Origin: Prorocentrum cordatum | Taxonomy: Eukaryota; Sar; Dinophyceae; Prorocentrales; Prorocentraceae | NCBI GenBank assembly: GCA_963575745.1 | Contig: CAUYUJ010018727.1 | Coordinates: 261,893 to 325,892, forward strand | Reading direction: 5' to 3' | Length of the DNA: 64,000 nt | Shown: positions 22,420 through 32,451 of the stretch, in pieces | Layout of the letters: every line of letters begins with the position of its first letter | Numbering within the stretch: the first letter of the stretch is position 1 | Translations under genes and position numbers: made by a program | Notes under the pieces: generated by a model | What the model was told of the DNA's origin: nothing | Databases searched by the model: none | What the model saw: only the letters and a program-made list of their open reading frames with translations

Positions 22420-22620
22420 GTGCGTGCGTGCGTGCGTGTGTGCGTGGTTGTGGTGGTGCTGGTGCTGGTGCTGGTGCTGGTGCTGGTGCTGGTGCTGGTG
22501 CTGGTGCTGGTGCTGGTGCTGGTGCTGGTGCTGCTGGTGCTGGTGCTGGTGCTGGTGCTGGTGCTGGTGCTGGTGCTGGTGCTGGTGCTGGTGCTGGTGC
22601 TGGTGGTGGTGGTGGTGGTG
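22420..22620 (+). repeat. GGTGCT hexanucleotide array
   Basis: GTGCGTGC repeats (22420-22448) lead into about 24 nearly perfect GGTGCT units (22455-22605) ending in (GGT)n. Every frame is open, giving Cys-Trp, Gly-Ala, Val-Leu and, in reverse, Gln-His, Ala-Pro and Ser-Thr dipeptides. Confidence 0.97.
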
Positions 22621-22699
22621 CGGCGCGGTGGTGGCGGGCGGATGGGCGCGCGAGAAAGAGGCCCGCGCGGGGGCGAGAACGCCATCCTGCACGACGGAG

Positions 22700-22830
22700 G
22701 CCAAACACCGATCCGAAGATGAGGCCCACGCTGCAGCGGGAGCACGATTCGGAACGATTCGGGAGCAGAAATGAGGCCGGCGCCTCAGCGAGAGCAGCAT
22801 TTTGAAAAAAACGCAGGCGAAAACCCAACT
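22700..22830 (+). repeat. Isolated fragment related to the 83-bp minisatellite
   Basis: GCGCCTCAGCGAGAGCAGCA followed by TTTTGAAAAAAAC resembles the unit of the array at 50610-51050 (GCGCTGAGGCGAGAGCCACA then TTTTGAAAAC). Confidence 0.45.
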
Positions 22831-22929
22831 CCTGGGAATCCTGTGTGTAAAAAAAGTACCGGGGGGGTCGGCTTTTTTCAAGCCGCCATCGGGAGAAGAA
22901 GTAGAGTAGTATTCATATTGAGTGATTGT

Positions 22930-23715
22930 GGAGGGGAACGGAGGGGGAGGAGGAGGAGAAGGAGGAGGAGGAGGAGGAGGAGGAGGAGGAGGATGGGAGG
23001 AGGAGGAGGAGGAGGAGCAGGGGAGGGAGGGAGGAGGAGGAGGAGGAGGAGGAGGAGGAGGAGGAGGAGGAGGAGAGAGGAGAGAGGAGGGGGGAGGAGT
23101 AGGAGGAGGAGGAGGAGGAGGAGGAGGAGGAGGAGGAGGAGGAGGAGGAGGAGGAGGAGGAGGAGGAGGAGGAGGAGGGGAGGGGGGGAAGGGGGAGGAG
23201 GAGGAGGAGGAGGGGGAGGAGGGGAGGGGAGGGGGGGAGTAGGAGGAGGGAGGAGGAGGAGGAGGAGGAGGAGGAGGAGGAGGAGGAGGAGGAGGAGGAG
23301 GAGGAGGAGGAGGAAGGAGGAGGAGGAGGAGGAGGAGGGGAGGGGAGGGGGAGGGTGGAGAGGGAGGAGGAGGGGGAGGAGGAGAGGAGGAGGAGGAGGA
23401 GGAGGAGGAGCGAGGAGGAGGAGGAGGAGGAGGAGGAGGAGGAGGAGGAGGAGGAGGAGGAGGAGGAGGAGGAGGGGGGGGAGGAGGAGGAGGAGGCGGG
23501 GAGGGGGAGGGAGGAGGAGAGGAGGAGGAGGAGGAGGAGGAGGAGGAGAGGAGAGGAGAGGAGAGTGGGAGGGGGAGGGGGGGGGGAGGGGGAGGGGAGG
23601 GGGAGGGGGAGGGGGAGGGGGAGGAGGAGGAGGAGGAGAGGAGGAGGAGGAGGAGGAGGAGGAGGAGGAGGAGGAGGAAGGAGGAGGAGGAGGAGGAGGA
23701 GGAGGAGGAGGAGGA
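22930..23715 (+). repeat. GGA microsatellite, about 785 bp
   Basis: Nearly pure (GGA)n with G-rich interruptions; the longest simple tract in the window. The 300-500 codon ORFs over it on both strands are homopolymer artefacts. Confidence 0.98.
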
Positions 23716-23898
23716 TGAGGGCCAGGCCAGCGGAGCTCGACGAGCCGCCTGCGTGCCTCCAGCCTGCGCGGGGCGCGGCGGAAAACCAAAATCCCGCTCG
23801 TTGCCGTGCGCGCGGCGGGGCTGCCGCAAGGTCGAGCAGCTATCCTTCGTGCGGGACACGTACGGCGTGCCCCCGCCGCCGCCACTGAGCCCTTTGCG
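23716..23898. other. GC-rich unassigned segment between a GGA array and a MITE
   Basis: About 180 bp of non-repetitive GC-rich DNA (CGACGAGCCGCCTGCGTGCC onward). Several frames are open but none is recognisable. Confidence 0.4.
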
Positions 23899-24062
23899 TT
23901 AGGGCGTGTCCCTCTGCAGGAGGAACAGTCGAAAATAGTAGACCAAAAGAGAGACAAAAAACCTTTGTTTGACTCGTCTTGGCTTTTTTTTCGAGTGTTT
24001 TTTGAATCGATACTTCGTTTGTCGTCCAAGACCCGCTGGTAGGAGGACATGCCCGACCTAAC
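23899..24062. mobile_element. MITE-like element, family C copy 2
   Basis: The left TTAGGGCGTGTCCCTCTGCA pairs with the right AGGAGGACATGCCCGACCTA. The AT-rich core includes CTTCGTTTGTCGTCCAAGAC. The arms are more diverged than in copy 6. Confidence 0.82.
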
Positions 24063-24118
24063 CTTTGCGCCGGTTCCCCCACTGGTCCCCCGCTTCGGGG
24101 CAGCATCAGGGGCGGACG

Positions 24119-24282
24119 GGCACAGGAGGGGGACGCAGCGGCCCCCAATCGCTCATTCCTCGCCGAGAAGGGCCTGATAGCCCACCGCCCCCAAGAGCGT
24201 CCGGAGCCGCTATCGAGAGCTCATGGCCGATCAGTCGGCGATGTATCGCCGATTCCAGCTCGATGCTTTCCCGCCCTGAGCC
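24119..24282 (+). mobile_element. MITE-like element, family E copy 2
   Basis: Begins GGGCACAGGAGGGGGACGCA, has GATCAGTCGGCGATGTATCG and GCCGATTCCAGCTCGATGC inside, and ends CCCGCCCTGAGCC. It lies 56 bp from a family C copy. Confidence 0.75.
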
Positions 24283-24876
24283 AGCCCCATTCAACGGAGG
24301 CATGCGAGCTTGCTTGCAGGGGACTTGCTCTCGGTTCGGCCCCGCTTCATCCGGACAGGGCGCACGCCCTTGCCGACGCCGTTTGGTTCGATTTGGGGTG
24401 CAATGGGCGAGAGACACATCATCCACACCAACGGCCCTGCGGGCTGGGCTCCTTGGCCGCAGCCCCATGGATGCGGGGCGGCTCTGTGCAGATGCCCCGC
24501 GAGGATCGCATCAATGCGATCGCGTATCCTTGGGATCCGCCGTCAGCAGCCTGCCTCCACTCGCCGGCCTGGCCGCCGAGGTGCCGCGTGAGGCTTCGGC
24601 CCATTGGCTTTCGGTTAATTCGTCTTTGCGCGCCCCGCTCTGACTGGACACGCCGTCGGCGCCTTCGCCTGCGGCCGCTGACTAAAAAAAACATTATTGG
24701 GATCGCGCCCCCGCGCCCCGCGCGCCAGAACTCTTAGGGCGTGGATGTGGCCGTGCTCGCCGCACGCGAGCGTGCCGCGCCCTCGTGCAGGGAGGCCACC
24801 CGGCGGCGAGGCCCGGCTCCCGGCCGGCCCCCCGACTTGGCGAGGCCGCGGGCAGCAGAGGCTCCCTACAGCTCAG
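24283..24876. other. No recognisable gene
   Basis: GC-rich unique-looking sequence with short overlapping ORFs and no supported gene. Confidence 0.5.
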
Positions 24877-25190
24877 GAGGGGAAAAAACACACACACACA
24901 GACACCATGAATCTTCGATTCCCCAGAAAATCTGGGAAAATATGGGAAGTGGGGGGGAAGGCAGAAGCCCAGAAAATAAGGGAAAATATATGGATTTTCT
25001 TTTGTGTGTATGTTTTATGTGTGAATTTATGTGTGTATTTGTGTATATATTATTATTACTATTATTATTAGTAGTAGTATTATTAGTATTATTATTATTA
25101 TTGTTGTCATTATCCTTATTAGTATTATTATTATTATTAGTAGTATTATTATTATATGTGTGTGTGTGTGTCTCCTGGGGCCCCTTCAAC
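24877..25190 (+). repeat. Dispersed repeat P, copy 1, containing an ATT microsatellite
   Basis: Starts GGAGGGGAAAAAACACACAC, then AGACACCATGAATCTTCGAT, then GGGAAAATATGGGAAGTGGG, and ends TGTGTCTCCTGGGGCCCCTTCA. Compared with the copies at 26262 and 49732 it has an extra 110-bp (ATT)n block (25047-25155). Confidence 0.8.
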
Positions 25191-26261
25191 CGCCGCCGAC
25201 ACCAACGGGTGCAACCCGAAGGGTCCGAAAAGGTGAAGACGCCAGAATCTGTCGGGCGGGCGGTCATGGGAGGTGGCCCGCGTGGCGGGGGAAGAAACAG
25301 GGCCCCAGAGGGGACCTTTTTTGAGGCCCCTTTGGGGCACCAGCTGGCCCCAAGAGGGGGCCCCAGAGGGGCCTCTTCAGGTCCCTTCTCTTCACCCCCC
25401 AGGGGGGTCACCCCCCATCAGCACCCGCCCGGAAGACGCCAGAATCTGTCCAGAAGCTATCCGAGGAGTCGGGGCATCTGAGTGCGGGTCCATTGGTCCT
25501 TTTGCCAGGGGTATGTATCGTGTCCCCGGGAGCGCGTGCCCAGCGTTACTTGCACAGGATCAGGCCATCGGCCGTGTTGGAGTCTCGGGGGCGCGGACTC
25601 GGAGCTCCCCGAGCAGTGCTTGCAGTAAGCGGCCCTTACTTCTGTGACTGATCGAAGGAGGAAAAACGCCATAAACATTCATGTGTGGCCCTCCGCGCGG
25701 ATATTTCTTTGATCCGCGCAACGGATGCGGACCGGCTCTGGCCTTGACGTTTCGCGCAACTCGGGTGAAGGGGGCGCATGGGGAGTTGGCCATCCCCGCC
25801 CAAGCCGAGCGACAGGGCTGGACCTAACCGGTGTCTGGGCCATCTCGCGGGCCGCTCTGTTTCTCGTGTTGTGCTGCATTCGGGGCGAGAAGCGAAGGCG
25901 AAACGAGGCAGAGCGAAAAAGGCAAAGCGAGAGCGAAACACTTTTTTCTGACATCAGTGCGAAGCCCAGTGGCGGAGGCAGGGGGAGAGAGGAGGAAGGG
26001 GAGGGGGAGGGTAAACGGGCCACGGGCGCCGACGCGCAAAGCGGCCAGCGGCCGCGCGCAGCGAGGGCGCGCGCAGCCCACCCACCTGCCGAGCGAGGCC
26101 GCGGCTTGGCGAGGAGGCCCCGGCCCCGGCCCCCCTCACACGAGGAGGCTTCGCGCGGACGCCCCGCGCACAGCGCGCCCGGGTGCCCGGCTTGCGCGGG
26201 CCTGGGCCGCGGGAGCCGTCGTCCGGACGGGGCTAGAGAGCGAGGAGGAGGACGGATTCTT
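25191..26261. other. No recognisable gene
   Basis: GC-rich, low-complexity DNA with no supported gene. Confidence 0.5.
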
Positions 26262-26402
26262 TCAAGAGGGAACAAAAACACACAGACTCAATTAATTGTC
26301 GATTCCCCTGGGAAAATATGGGAAGTGGGGGGTAGATAAAAACCCAGAAATATATTGGAAAATATGGGGAATCCTGTTTCTTGTGTGTCCCAGGGCCCTT
26401 CA
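26262..26402 (+). repeat. Dispersed repeat P, copy 2
   Basis: About 140 bp: AACAAAAACACACAGACTC, then GTCGATTCCCCTGGGAAAAT, ATGGGAAGTGGGGGG and AATCCTGTTTCTTGTGTGTC, ending CCCAGGGCCCTTCA. This is the compact form without an ATT expansion. Confidence 0.8.
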
Positions 26403-26700
26403 CCCTTTCCAGAGCTTTGGGAACGCTCTCAGAGCGTTCCGGAACGTTCTGAGCAGGCCGCGGCGCCCGAGACGCCCTCCGGAGCCGCCGGATCTCAGAG
26501 CCTCTCGACTTATCCTCGCCCGGCCTGGACCTCGTCTTGGCTTCGTCTCGGTCGTCTCGTGCCGCCTCGTTCCCCGACGGTCCCGAGGCCCGGTGAGGCC
26601 CCCCCGGGGGCCGGAGGCCGAGCATCGGCAAGACGTTCCGCCGTGCTTCCCGTCGCGCCGCGAAGGGGGGCGTCCGTCGCCCGTGGCACGCTACCATTCT
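26403..26700. other. No recognisable gene
   Basis: GC-rich sequence between repeat P and a family C element. GAACGCTCTCAGAGCGTTCC at 26418 is a short perfect palindrome. Confidence 0.5.
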
Positions 26701-26850
26701 GTCGGGCGTGTCCCCACAAAAACACCCCCCAAAAGTCAAAGCTTGCTCCAAAAATACTCTCCAGACTATTTTTGGGACTATTTCTTGATTATGTTTGAAG
26801 TTTTTTTTTTTTTCGTCGAAAATCCCCCTGTAGGGGGACAGGCCCGACGT
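26701..26850. mobile_element. MITE-like element, family C copy 3
   Basis: The right end is intact (TTCGTCGAAAATCCCCCTGT then AGGGGGACAGGCCCGAC). The left end, GTCGGGCGTGTCCCCA, is shortened. The core contains ACTATTTTTGGGACTATTTC and a T13 run. Confidence 0.85.
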
Positions 26851-26950
26851 AACGCTACCAGCCCGAAGCGGATCTCCTTGCAGCGGGAGCCCACGCCAAG
26901 ACACACCACACCCGTCTGTCGCTGAAAGCAAGTATTTGCCTAGTCCTCCC

Positions 26951-27108
26951 AGATGGGGTCCGAGCAGATGGGATCGGAGGATCGCGCCGTATCGTCGATG
27001 CATCGGAGATGCGGCTCGACGTGGAGCACAAGTTTCTCAACGTTGGCGTCGCCGATGTATCGGCGATGCGGCGCGGTCCTCCGACCCCATCTGTTCCGAC
27101 CCCATCTA
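26951..27108. mobile_element. MITE-like element, family B copy 1
   Basis: Terminal inverted repeats of about 38 bp: left AGATGGGGTCCGAGCAGATG then GGATCGGAGGATCGCGCCG; right CGGCGCGGTCCTCCGACCCC then ATCTGTTCCGACCCCATCT. The interior has GATGTATCGGCGATGCGGC. Confidence 0.88.
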
Positions 27109-27743
27109 GGAGGCCTCTGTGAAGAAAGTAGGTATTCCGGGATCCCCAGATCCCAATTTTTTTCAAACTCCTTCCTATTTCAAGAGCAGATCCGTGTTGG
27201 CTGTTTTTTGCTCTTCTTGAGGGCGGGCCCGAACCCAACCTACTTGATCCGCCTTCCTACCTCATGCTTCCACCTACTTCTTCCGACCGACGGGTACGTT
27301 TTGCGAGGGTAACTTCGGGTTGTTTTGGTTTGTGTTCGCGTTGGAGGCTTGCAGCGGTCGCAAAGAATCCGCAGCTGGCGGGGCACCTTGATTGTCGTGA
27401 TGCTGAGATGCTTTGCGCGAGCCTTGAATAAACCACCTAGCCCAGGGTACACTGAGCTTATTTGCTGGCCGCCGCCAAGCGAACTCCAACCATTGCCCAA
27501 AAGTCTTCGGCAAGTTTCACGGTTGTTGTTTTTTTGCGATGGGTTGTTCGCGGAGTGGTCTGGATTGTATTCTCGTGATCGACACCGCCGTGGTTCGGCG
27601 TCGATCTTGGAGGTGCATCTTCTGTTTTCTGACGGGGTGTCCCGAGCGACCCTTCTTGTTGGCTGGTCGACCTCAGGGGCAGGACCAATTTCGAGGCCAG
27701 CTATGGCAGTGTGCGATCTCGATCTCGGCTCAGCCCAGGGCTG
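27109..27743. other. No recognisable gene; dispersed repeat fragment
   Basis: 27146-27290 is related to 6795-6935 (CCAGATCCCAAT ... CCTTCCTACCTCATGCTTCC). The remainder is lower in GC than its surroundings, with overlapping ORFs that match nothing recognised. Confidence 0.5.
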
Positions 27744-27866
27744 GGCATCGCTCGGACATGTGCATTTTTCCCTCGGCGAGGACCATCGAGGAGCATCCTT
27801 GATAATTTGGCAAAAAAACCAAGCACGAAATTGAAAGAAACAGGGAATGGACGTCCGAGCGATGGC
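27744..27866 (+). mobile_element. MITE-like element, family A copy 2
   Basis: 123 bp. Left GGCATCGCTCGGACATGTGC; right GGACGTCCGAGCGATGGC. The interior has TCGGCGAGGACCATCGAGGA and an A-rich tract. Confidence 0.92.
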
Positions 27867-28071
27867 GAGAGGGGTGGGCACCCCACCCGCGCGCGAGGCA
27901 GCCGATCCGACTCCCGCGGGAGCCGCTGCAGCAGGTCATGCGCGCCCCCCCCCTGCGCGCGCGGCCCTCCGCGCGCGCGCGGCCCCGCTGCCTGCGTGGT
28001 AGGCGCCGAGGTTCTCCGCTCGCTGCCGCCACGGCTGCCCCTGCCGTCGCTGCCGCCACCGCCTGCGCCTT

Positions 28072-28198
28072 GGCATCGCTCGGACGTGTGCATTTTTCCT
28101 CGGCGAGAACCATCGAGGACCATCCTGGGCCATCGAGCAACAAAAAAAGCACGCACGAAAACGAGACATGCACGGGAAATGGACGTCCGAGCGACGGC
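28072..28198 (+). mobile_element. MITE-like element, family A copy 3
   Basis: 127 bp. Left GGCATCGCTCGGACGTGTGC; right GGACGTCCGAGCGACGGC. The inverted repeat extends outward (CGCCTT / CAGGCG). The interior variant CATCGAGCAACAAAAAAAGC is shared with copies 6 and 7, forming a subfamily. Confidence 0.92.
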
Positions 28199-28851
28199 CA
28201 GGCGCGCTTCAGCGCAGCGCCGCTGCTGCTGCTGCGGGGGGGGGGGGCGGCTGCGGCGATCCCCGCCCGACCTCGGGAGCCCTGACGCGCCTTTTTTCCC
28301 GGGCCCCCGCGCCGCCACGGCCGGATGCGCCTTGGTATATTGGAGCGAGCGCGCACCTCCGGAGAGGTCTGGGGATGCAGCTGTGAGCCTCGGATGTTCG
28401 GCTCTCCGAGGCCTCCGGCTGAAGTGCTGCCGCTCTCGGCCCGTGGCACCCCGAGCCCCTTTGACTGTCAGGCGACGACTCGGGGCAAGAGGCCAGCCTC
28501 GGGGGAAGGGCCCGGACGTTCGGGAGCCCCCCTGATTGGACAACTGCAAGGCGTCGAATCGTTGGGACCATCCAGTTGCATCCAAAGCCCAACACCAGGA
28601 ACTGAGCAATGAGGTCGTGAGGCTAACTTCCCAGTCGAGGCTCTGAGCAGTCTCTGAAGGCCAGGGCCCTGCTCCCCCTCCTGCTCCCCCTGCCCCATCG
28701 ACCTCCTCACCCGCTTCTGGGGCAGAGTCCGACCACGCCCCCTCGGGGCAAAATTGCACCCGGCGGCTCTCCAGACGCCCAGCGGCTCGTGACCCTGGGG
28801 TCGAGACGGCGCTCGTCGCGTCGAGAACAGGCTGCTGTGCAGATCATGCCC
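28199..28851. other. No recognisable gene
   Basis: GC-rich sequence with a G10 run (28239) and no supported gene. The antisense Ala/Arg-rich ORF of about 350 codons running across 27.7-28.8 kb passes straight through two MITE copies and is not credible. Confidence 0.5.
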
Positions 28852-29062
28852 GTTAAGCAGTGGCGAAGCGTCCCGGCCCGCTTATAGGCCCACCAAAGAA
28901 TGGTCGAATGACTTTTGTGGTCCGCACGAAATGTTCTTAGAACATGCCTGGCTGAGAATGTCTTGTTTTAACACATCAGGCGTATGGTATAAGAACATTG
29001 ATTTTCTTGTTCGAACTTCGTCAGGTTCTTAAGATCATGTCGTGGTAGGCCTATAGGAATGC
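28852..29062 (+). repeat. Dispersed repeat S, copy 1
   Basis: AAGCAGTGGCGAAGCGTCC, then TATAGGCCCACCA, TTTTGTGGTCCGCACGAAAT, GTTCT.AGAACA and TGGCTGAGAATGTC. The same order occurs at 63838-64000. It has several GTTCTTAGAAC-type palindromes and lower GC than its flanks. Confidence 0.8.
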
Positions 29063-29065
29063 CGC

Positions 29066-29957
29066 GACGGCCGATCCCTGCTCAAGACGGGGGGTGCTTC
29101 GTCCTCGTCTTCCCCTCCCTCCTGGCAATGGCACGCCTGAGGGTGGCTCGCTTTAAAACAAATGACATCAGTATATATATATATATATACATACATATAT
29201 ATATAGCTATATATACATAGTCGCGTTCAGTAATTACGGCGGGTTGCCCCCTTCCCCCCCTTGACGTTCCAGGAGGGCTAAAAAACAGCACCAGGACTTC
29301 GACATCTGAATTCCTGCCGAGGTTCTAGGCAGGCCAGATCGGTCTATAGGTCCGGAGGCCTATTCTTCTAGCACTCTGGAAGGTCAGGGCCTCTCCCCGC
29401 CCCCTCCCCGCAACGGTGCCGAGCGTACGTTCCGTGCGCCCCGAGCGGGAGCGCTCGGTGCACCCCGGGGAAACTGGAGCGGCCCGCGCCAGAGCCCGCC
29501 GTGCTGGGCACCCCGATGCCGAGCAGCAGAGAGCAGTATGCTCGGAGTGCGTGCTCCCCCCCCCCCTTTCGGAGGTCGCGCTTTTTGTTGCTTGATCCTC
29601 TGGCGCGTCAGCATATCGTGCGTGGGGGTGGGGAGGGGCTGCCCCCCCCCTCCACCCCCCAGCATGCTGGTATCATGCTGGTGCTCGCTCGCGTGTTCTT
29701 GCGATCGCAGCGCACCCTCGCCCCGACCTGCTCCGCCCCCCCAGGGCAACCTGACAAACGTTACCCGACATGGTCAAAGAATGGTCGCGCGGTCTGTCCA
29801 GACGGCATGGGGCCGAAAAGGCGCGCAGGTGAGTCCTGGCGCGCGTGGAGTCCACAAGTTTCTTTTCGGGCCTCGCCGCGCCCTCCCCCCCACCGCGCAA
29901 GGAAAGCGCTGGCTTAAAAAAAAACGTGATTGGCCCGCAGAATGCGGGTGGTGACCT
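29066..29957. other. No recognisable gene; TA microsatellite
   Basis: 29172-29215 is a TA-rich microsatellite. Runs of C lie near 29557 and 29640. No gene is supported. Confidence 0.55.
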
Positions 29958-30223
29958 CTCGCCCTCCTCGTCCTCCTCCTCCTCCTCGTCCTCCTCCTCC
30001 TCCTCCGTTTCCTCCTCCTCGTCCTCCTCCTCCTCCGTTTCCTCCTCTTCGTCCTCTTCCTCCTCCGGTTTCTCCTCCTCCTCCTCCTCCTCCTCCTCCT
30101 CCTCCCTCCTCCCTCCTCCTCCTCCTCCACCTCCTCCTCCTCCTCCTCCTCCTCCTCCTCCTCCTCCTCCTCCTCCTCCTCCTCCTCCTCCTCCTCCTCC
30201 TCCTCTCTCTCTCTCTCTCTCTC
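29958..30223 (+). repeat. CCT microsatellite ending in CT
   Basis: (CCT)n with early CGT/GTT interruptions, becoming pure after 30130 and ending in (CT)9. Confidence 0.97.
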
Positions 30224-30372
30224 CCCTGATGATGGCACTTGCATGTTGCTGCCACTCCCAAAGGGGAAAAAGTAGTGCGAGGCGGCGAGGAGCCGAGGAG
30301 CCTCACCGCGGGAGTCCCGCAGGGGCCCGACGCGCAACGAGCCGAGCCCGGTAGGGCGACGAGGGCGCCGGC

Positions 30373-30570
30373 CGGGCCGGACGAGACGGGGGGATTGGGA
30401 AAGGGCGGTTTACGAGATCTGTTGCATGCAGCCGGTTTCGGCCCCACCGAGGGGCCCATTCCCTCGATACAGCGCCGCCTCCGGCGCCGGGAGGCGCTGG
30501 GAAAAAATCAGCTACGTGAGCTGGTTCTCAAACCCCCCCTTTGCTATCCCTCCCTTTCGCCGGGCCCGAC
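30373..30570 (+). mobile_element. MITE-like element, family D copy 1
   Basis: About 198 bp. Left CGGGCCGGACGAGACGGGGG then GATTGGGAAAGGG; right CCCCCCTTTGCTATCCCTCC then CTTTCGCCGGGCCCG. The interior palindromes are CGGCGCCGGGAGGCGC and CAGCTACGTGAGCTG. It lies just beyond the 3' end of the PPR pseudogene. Confidence 0.88.
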
Positions 30571-30599
30571 CTCCCCTCACACCTCGTCGGTCTCGCGCA

Positions 30600-32451
30600 G
30601 GCGCTGCCGCCTGCTGAGCCATCCTGGAGGACTTCTGGCCTCGGTAGCGCCACGCGACGGTGATCGTCCAGGTGCCACTCAGATGCACGGGCTTCACGAA
30701 TCCGAGCGTGGAGGCTTGGTCAACGAAGGTCTGGAACATGCTGTGCAAAATGATGCGCAAGTCAAGGCTCTCACCATGAATCCGACAACGAGCAAAGCAA
30801 TGGCGAAGTAGCACCTCGAAAGATACAGTGGCCTCGCATTTCAGACGTTGAGCCTGGTTGAAACACTGTAGACGGAAGACGTCCATGGAATCGGCGAGAA
30901 TAACATACTCATCGGAGGCCTCCACTGTTGGCTGTTTATCGCACTGTGGCTGATGACGGTTGGCTGCTTCTCGCACTGTAGGTAACGACGCCTCCTCGCA
31001 CGAAGCCCGCTGCCAATGCCGTCCGTTCTCGCAGGAGCTGGCCTCCGTACTGTGGCTGAAGACAGCTGGGTGGGTCCAGGCCTGCACATCTGACCGCTGT
31101 TCGCTCTGTGGCTGATGCCGTCTGGCTGCTTCTCGCCTCATGGCTGACGACGCATTTTCGCACATAGCCTGCTGCCACTGCAGTCCGTTCTCGCACGAGC
31201 AGGCCCTAGTACTGTAGCTGACGACGTCTGGCTGCATTGAGGCCTCCACTTTTGATTGCTTCCCAGTGCTTTAGCTGATGACGCCTGGCTGTGTCGAGGC
31301 CACTACTGGCTACTTTTCGCGCTGTAGGTGATGACGCCCAGCTGCTTCTTGCACGGTGGCTGACGGCGCCCTCGCACGCAGCCTGCTGCCACTGCCGTCG
31401 GTTCTCGCACGAGCTGGCCCCAGTATTGTAGCTGATGACGTCTGGCCGCATCGAGGCCTCAACGTCTGCTTGCCTTTTTTCGCTCAAGCTGATGACGTCT
31501 GGTTGCTTCTCGTTTGTCGTTGGCGACACCTTCTCGCACGAAGCCTGCTGCCACTGCCGTTCGTTCTCGCACGAACTGCCTCCAGTGTTGTAGCTGATGA
31601 CGCCTGGTTTCATTGAGGCCTCCACTTCTGACTGCTGCTCGCGCTGCAGCTGATGACGCCTGGCTGCTTTTGGCTCTGTGGCTGGTAGTCGATGACGTCT
31701 GGCTGCACCGAGGCCTCCACTTCTGACTGCCTCTCGCGCTCTAGCTGATGACGCTTGGTTGCTTCTCGCACTGTAGTTGATGACGCCTTCTCGTACGAAG
31801 CCTGCTGCCACTGCTGCCCGTTCACGCACGTTCTGCTTCCAGGGTTGAGGATGATGGCGTTGGTGGGGATTTCTCCCACTTTCTGTTGCCATTGCTGCCC
31901 TTTTCTCGCACGCGCCTGCCCCAGCACTGTAACAGATGGTGCTGGTGAGTTTGCCAACTGCCAATCCCTGCTGCCATTGCCGCCCACTCTCGCAGCCGCA
32001 GCATTGTAGCTGATGGCGTTCATCGTCTGCATGGTGGGTTGACGCCGAGTCTTGTCTGACGCAACCTTTGCCTGGCGTGCCTTCGCCACTGCTTCAGGGT
32101 GCAATCCTCCACCTCGGGCCTTTTTTAAACACCTCGCCGAGATTGTGCTTATTAGCACCGTTCCACGTGTCCAGCGATTCGCGTGCCAACCTCCCGCGAA
32201 CGAGCCGCCTTGACTGCGCTTACGAGGCGGGTCGCTGTCTCGACGAAGGAGTGATATGGCTTTGAGTGTGAGGTCAACTGTGCGTTGTCTCTTCAACTAT
32301 GCCAGAGCTGTCCTGCCATCGCCCGGGCATCGCGTTCCACGAGGGTGCGCACTGCCGCTAAGAATCCACTCCGCAGCTTAAAAATCAACGTCCCAGAAAG
32401 CGCGTCGCACATCGGGGGCCTGCCAGTGTGAGCCAAAATGGGAGGAGAACG
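30600..32451 (-). pseudogene. Decayed PPR-protein gene, probably retroposed
   Basis: Reads from 32451 down to about 30600. In its normal form such a gene would encode a pentatricopeptide-repeat protein, an organelle RNA-binding protein. At least eight partial PPR motifs can be read in changing frames: the first near 32000 (AISYNAAA), then near 31900, 31830, 31570 (VISYNTGGSSCENERQWQQ), 31400 (VISYNTGASSCENRRQWQQ), 31170 and 31030. They share the 'ISYN..SxCE....QWQQA' core and many are missing their second helix. No frame crosses more than three motifs without a shift or stop. The last open piece (about 30620-30900) continues past the motifs. A DinoSL relic lies at the 5' edge (32452-32472) with a second partial one at 32427-32441, as expected for a trans-spliced mRNA copied back into DNA. 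No poly(A) tail is seen. Confidence is high for the PPR identity, moderate for retroposition. Confidence 0.83.
32427..32441 (-). other. Partial DinoSL relic (minus strand)
   Basis: On the minus strand this reads CCATTTTGGCTCA, i.e. 13 consecutive bases of DinoSL lacking its first seven bases. It lies 10 nt downstream (in transcript direction) of the fuller relic. Shortened tandem relics of this kind are known where a retroposed gene was trans-spliced again at the AG inside the old leader. Confidence 0.7.

Noticed and set aside
22351-23859. 502-codon Pro/Ser-rich minus-strand ORF and matching Arg/Gly-rich plus ORFs
   Set aside because: Created by (GGA)n and (GGTGCT)n, which have no stops. No non-repetitive domain is present.
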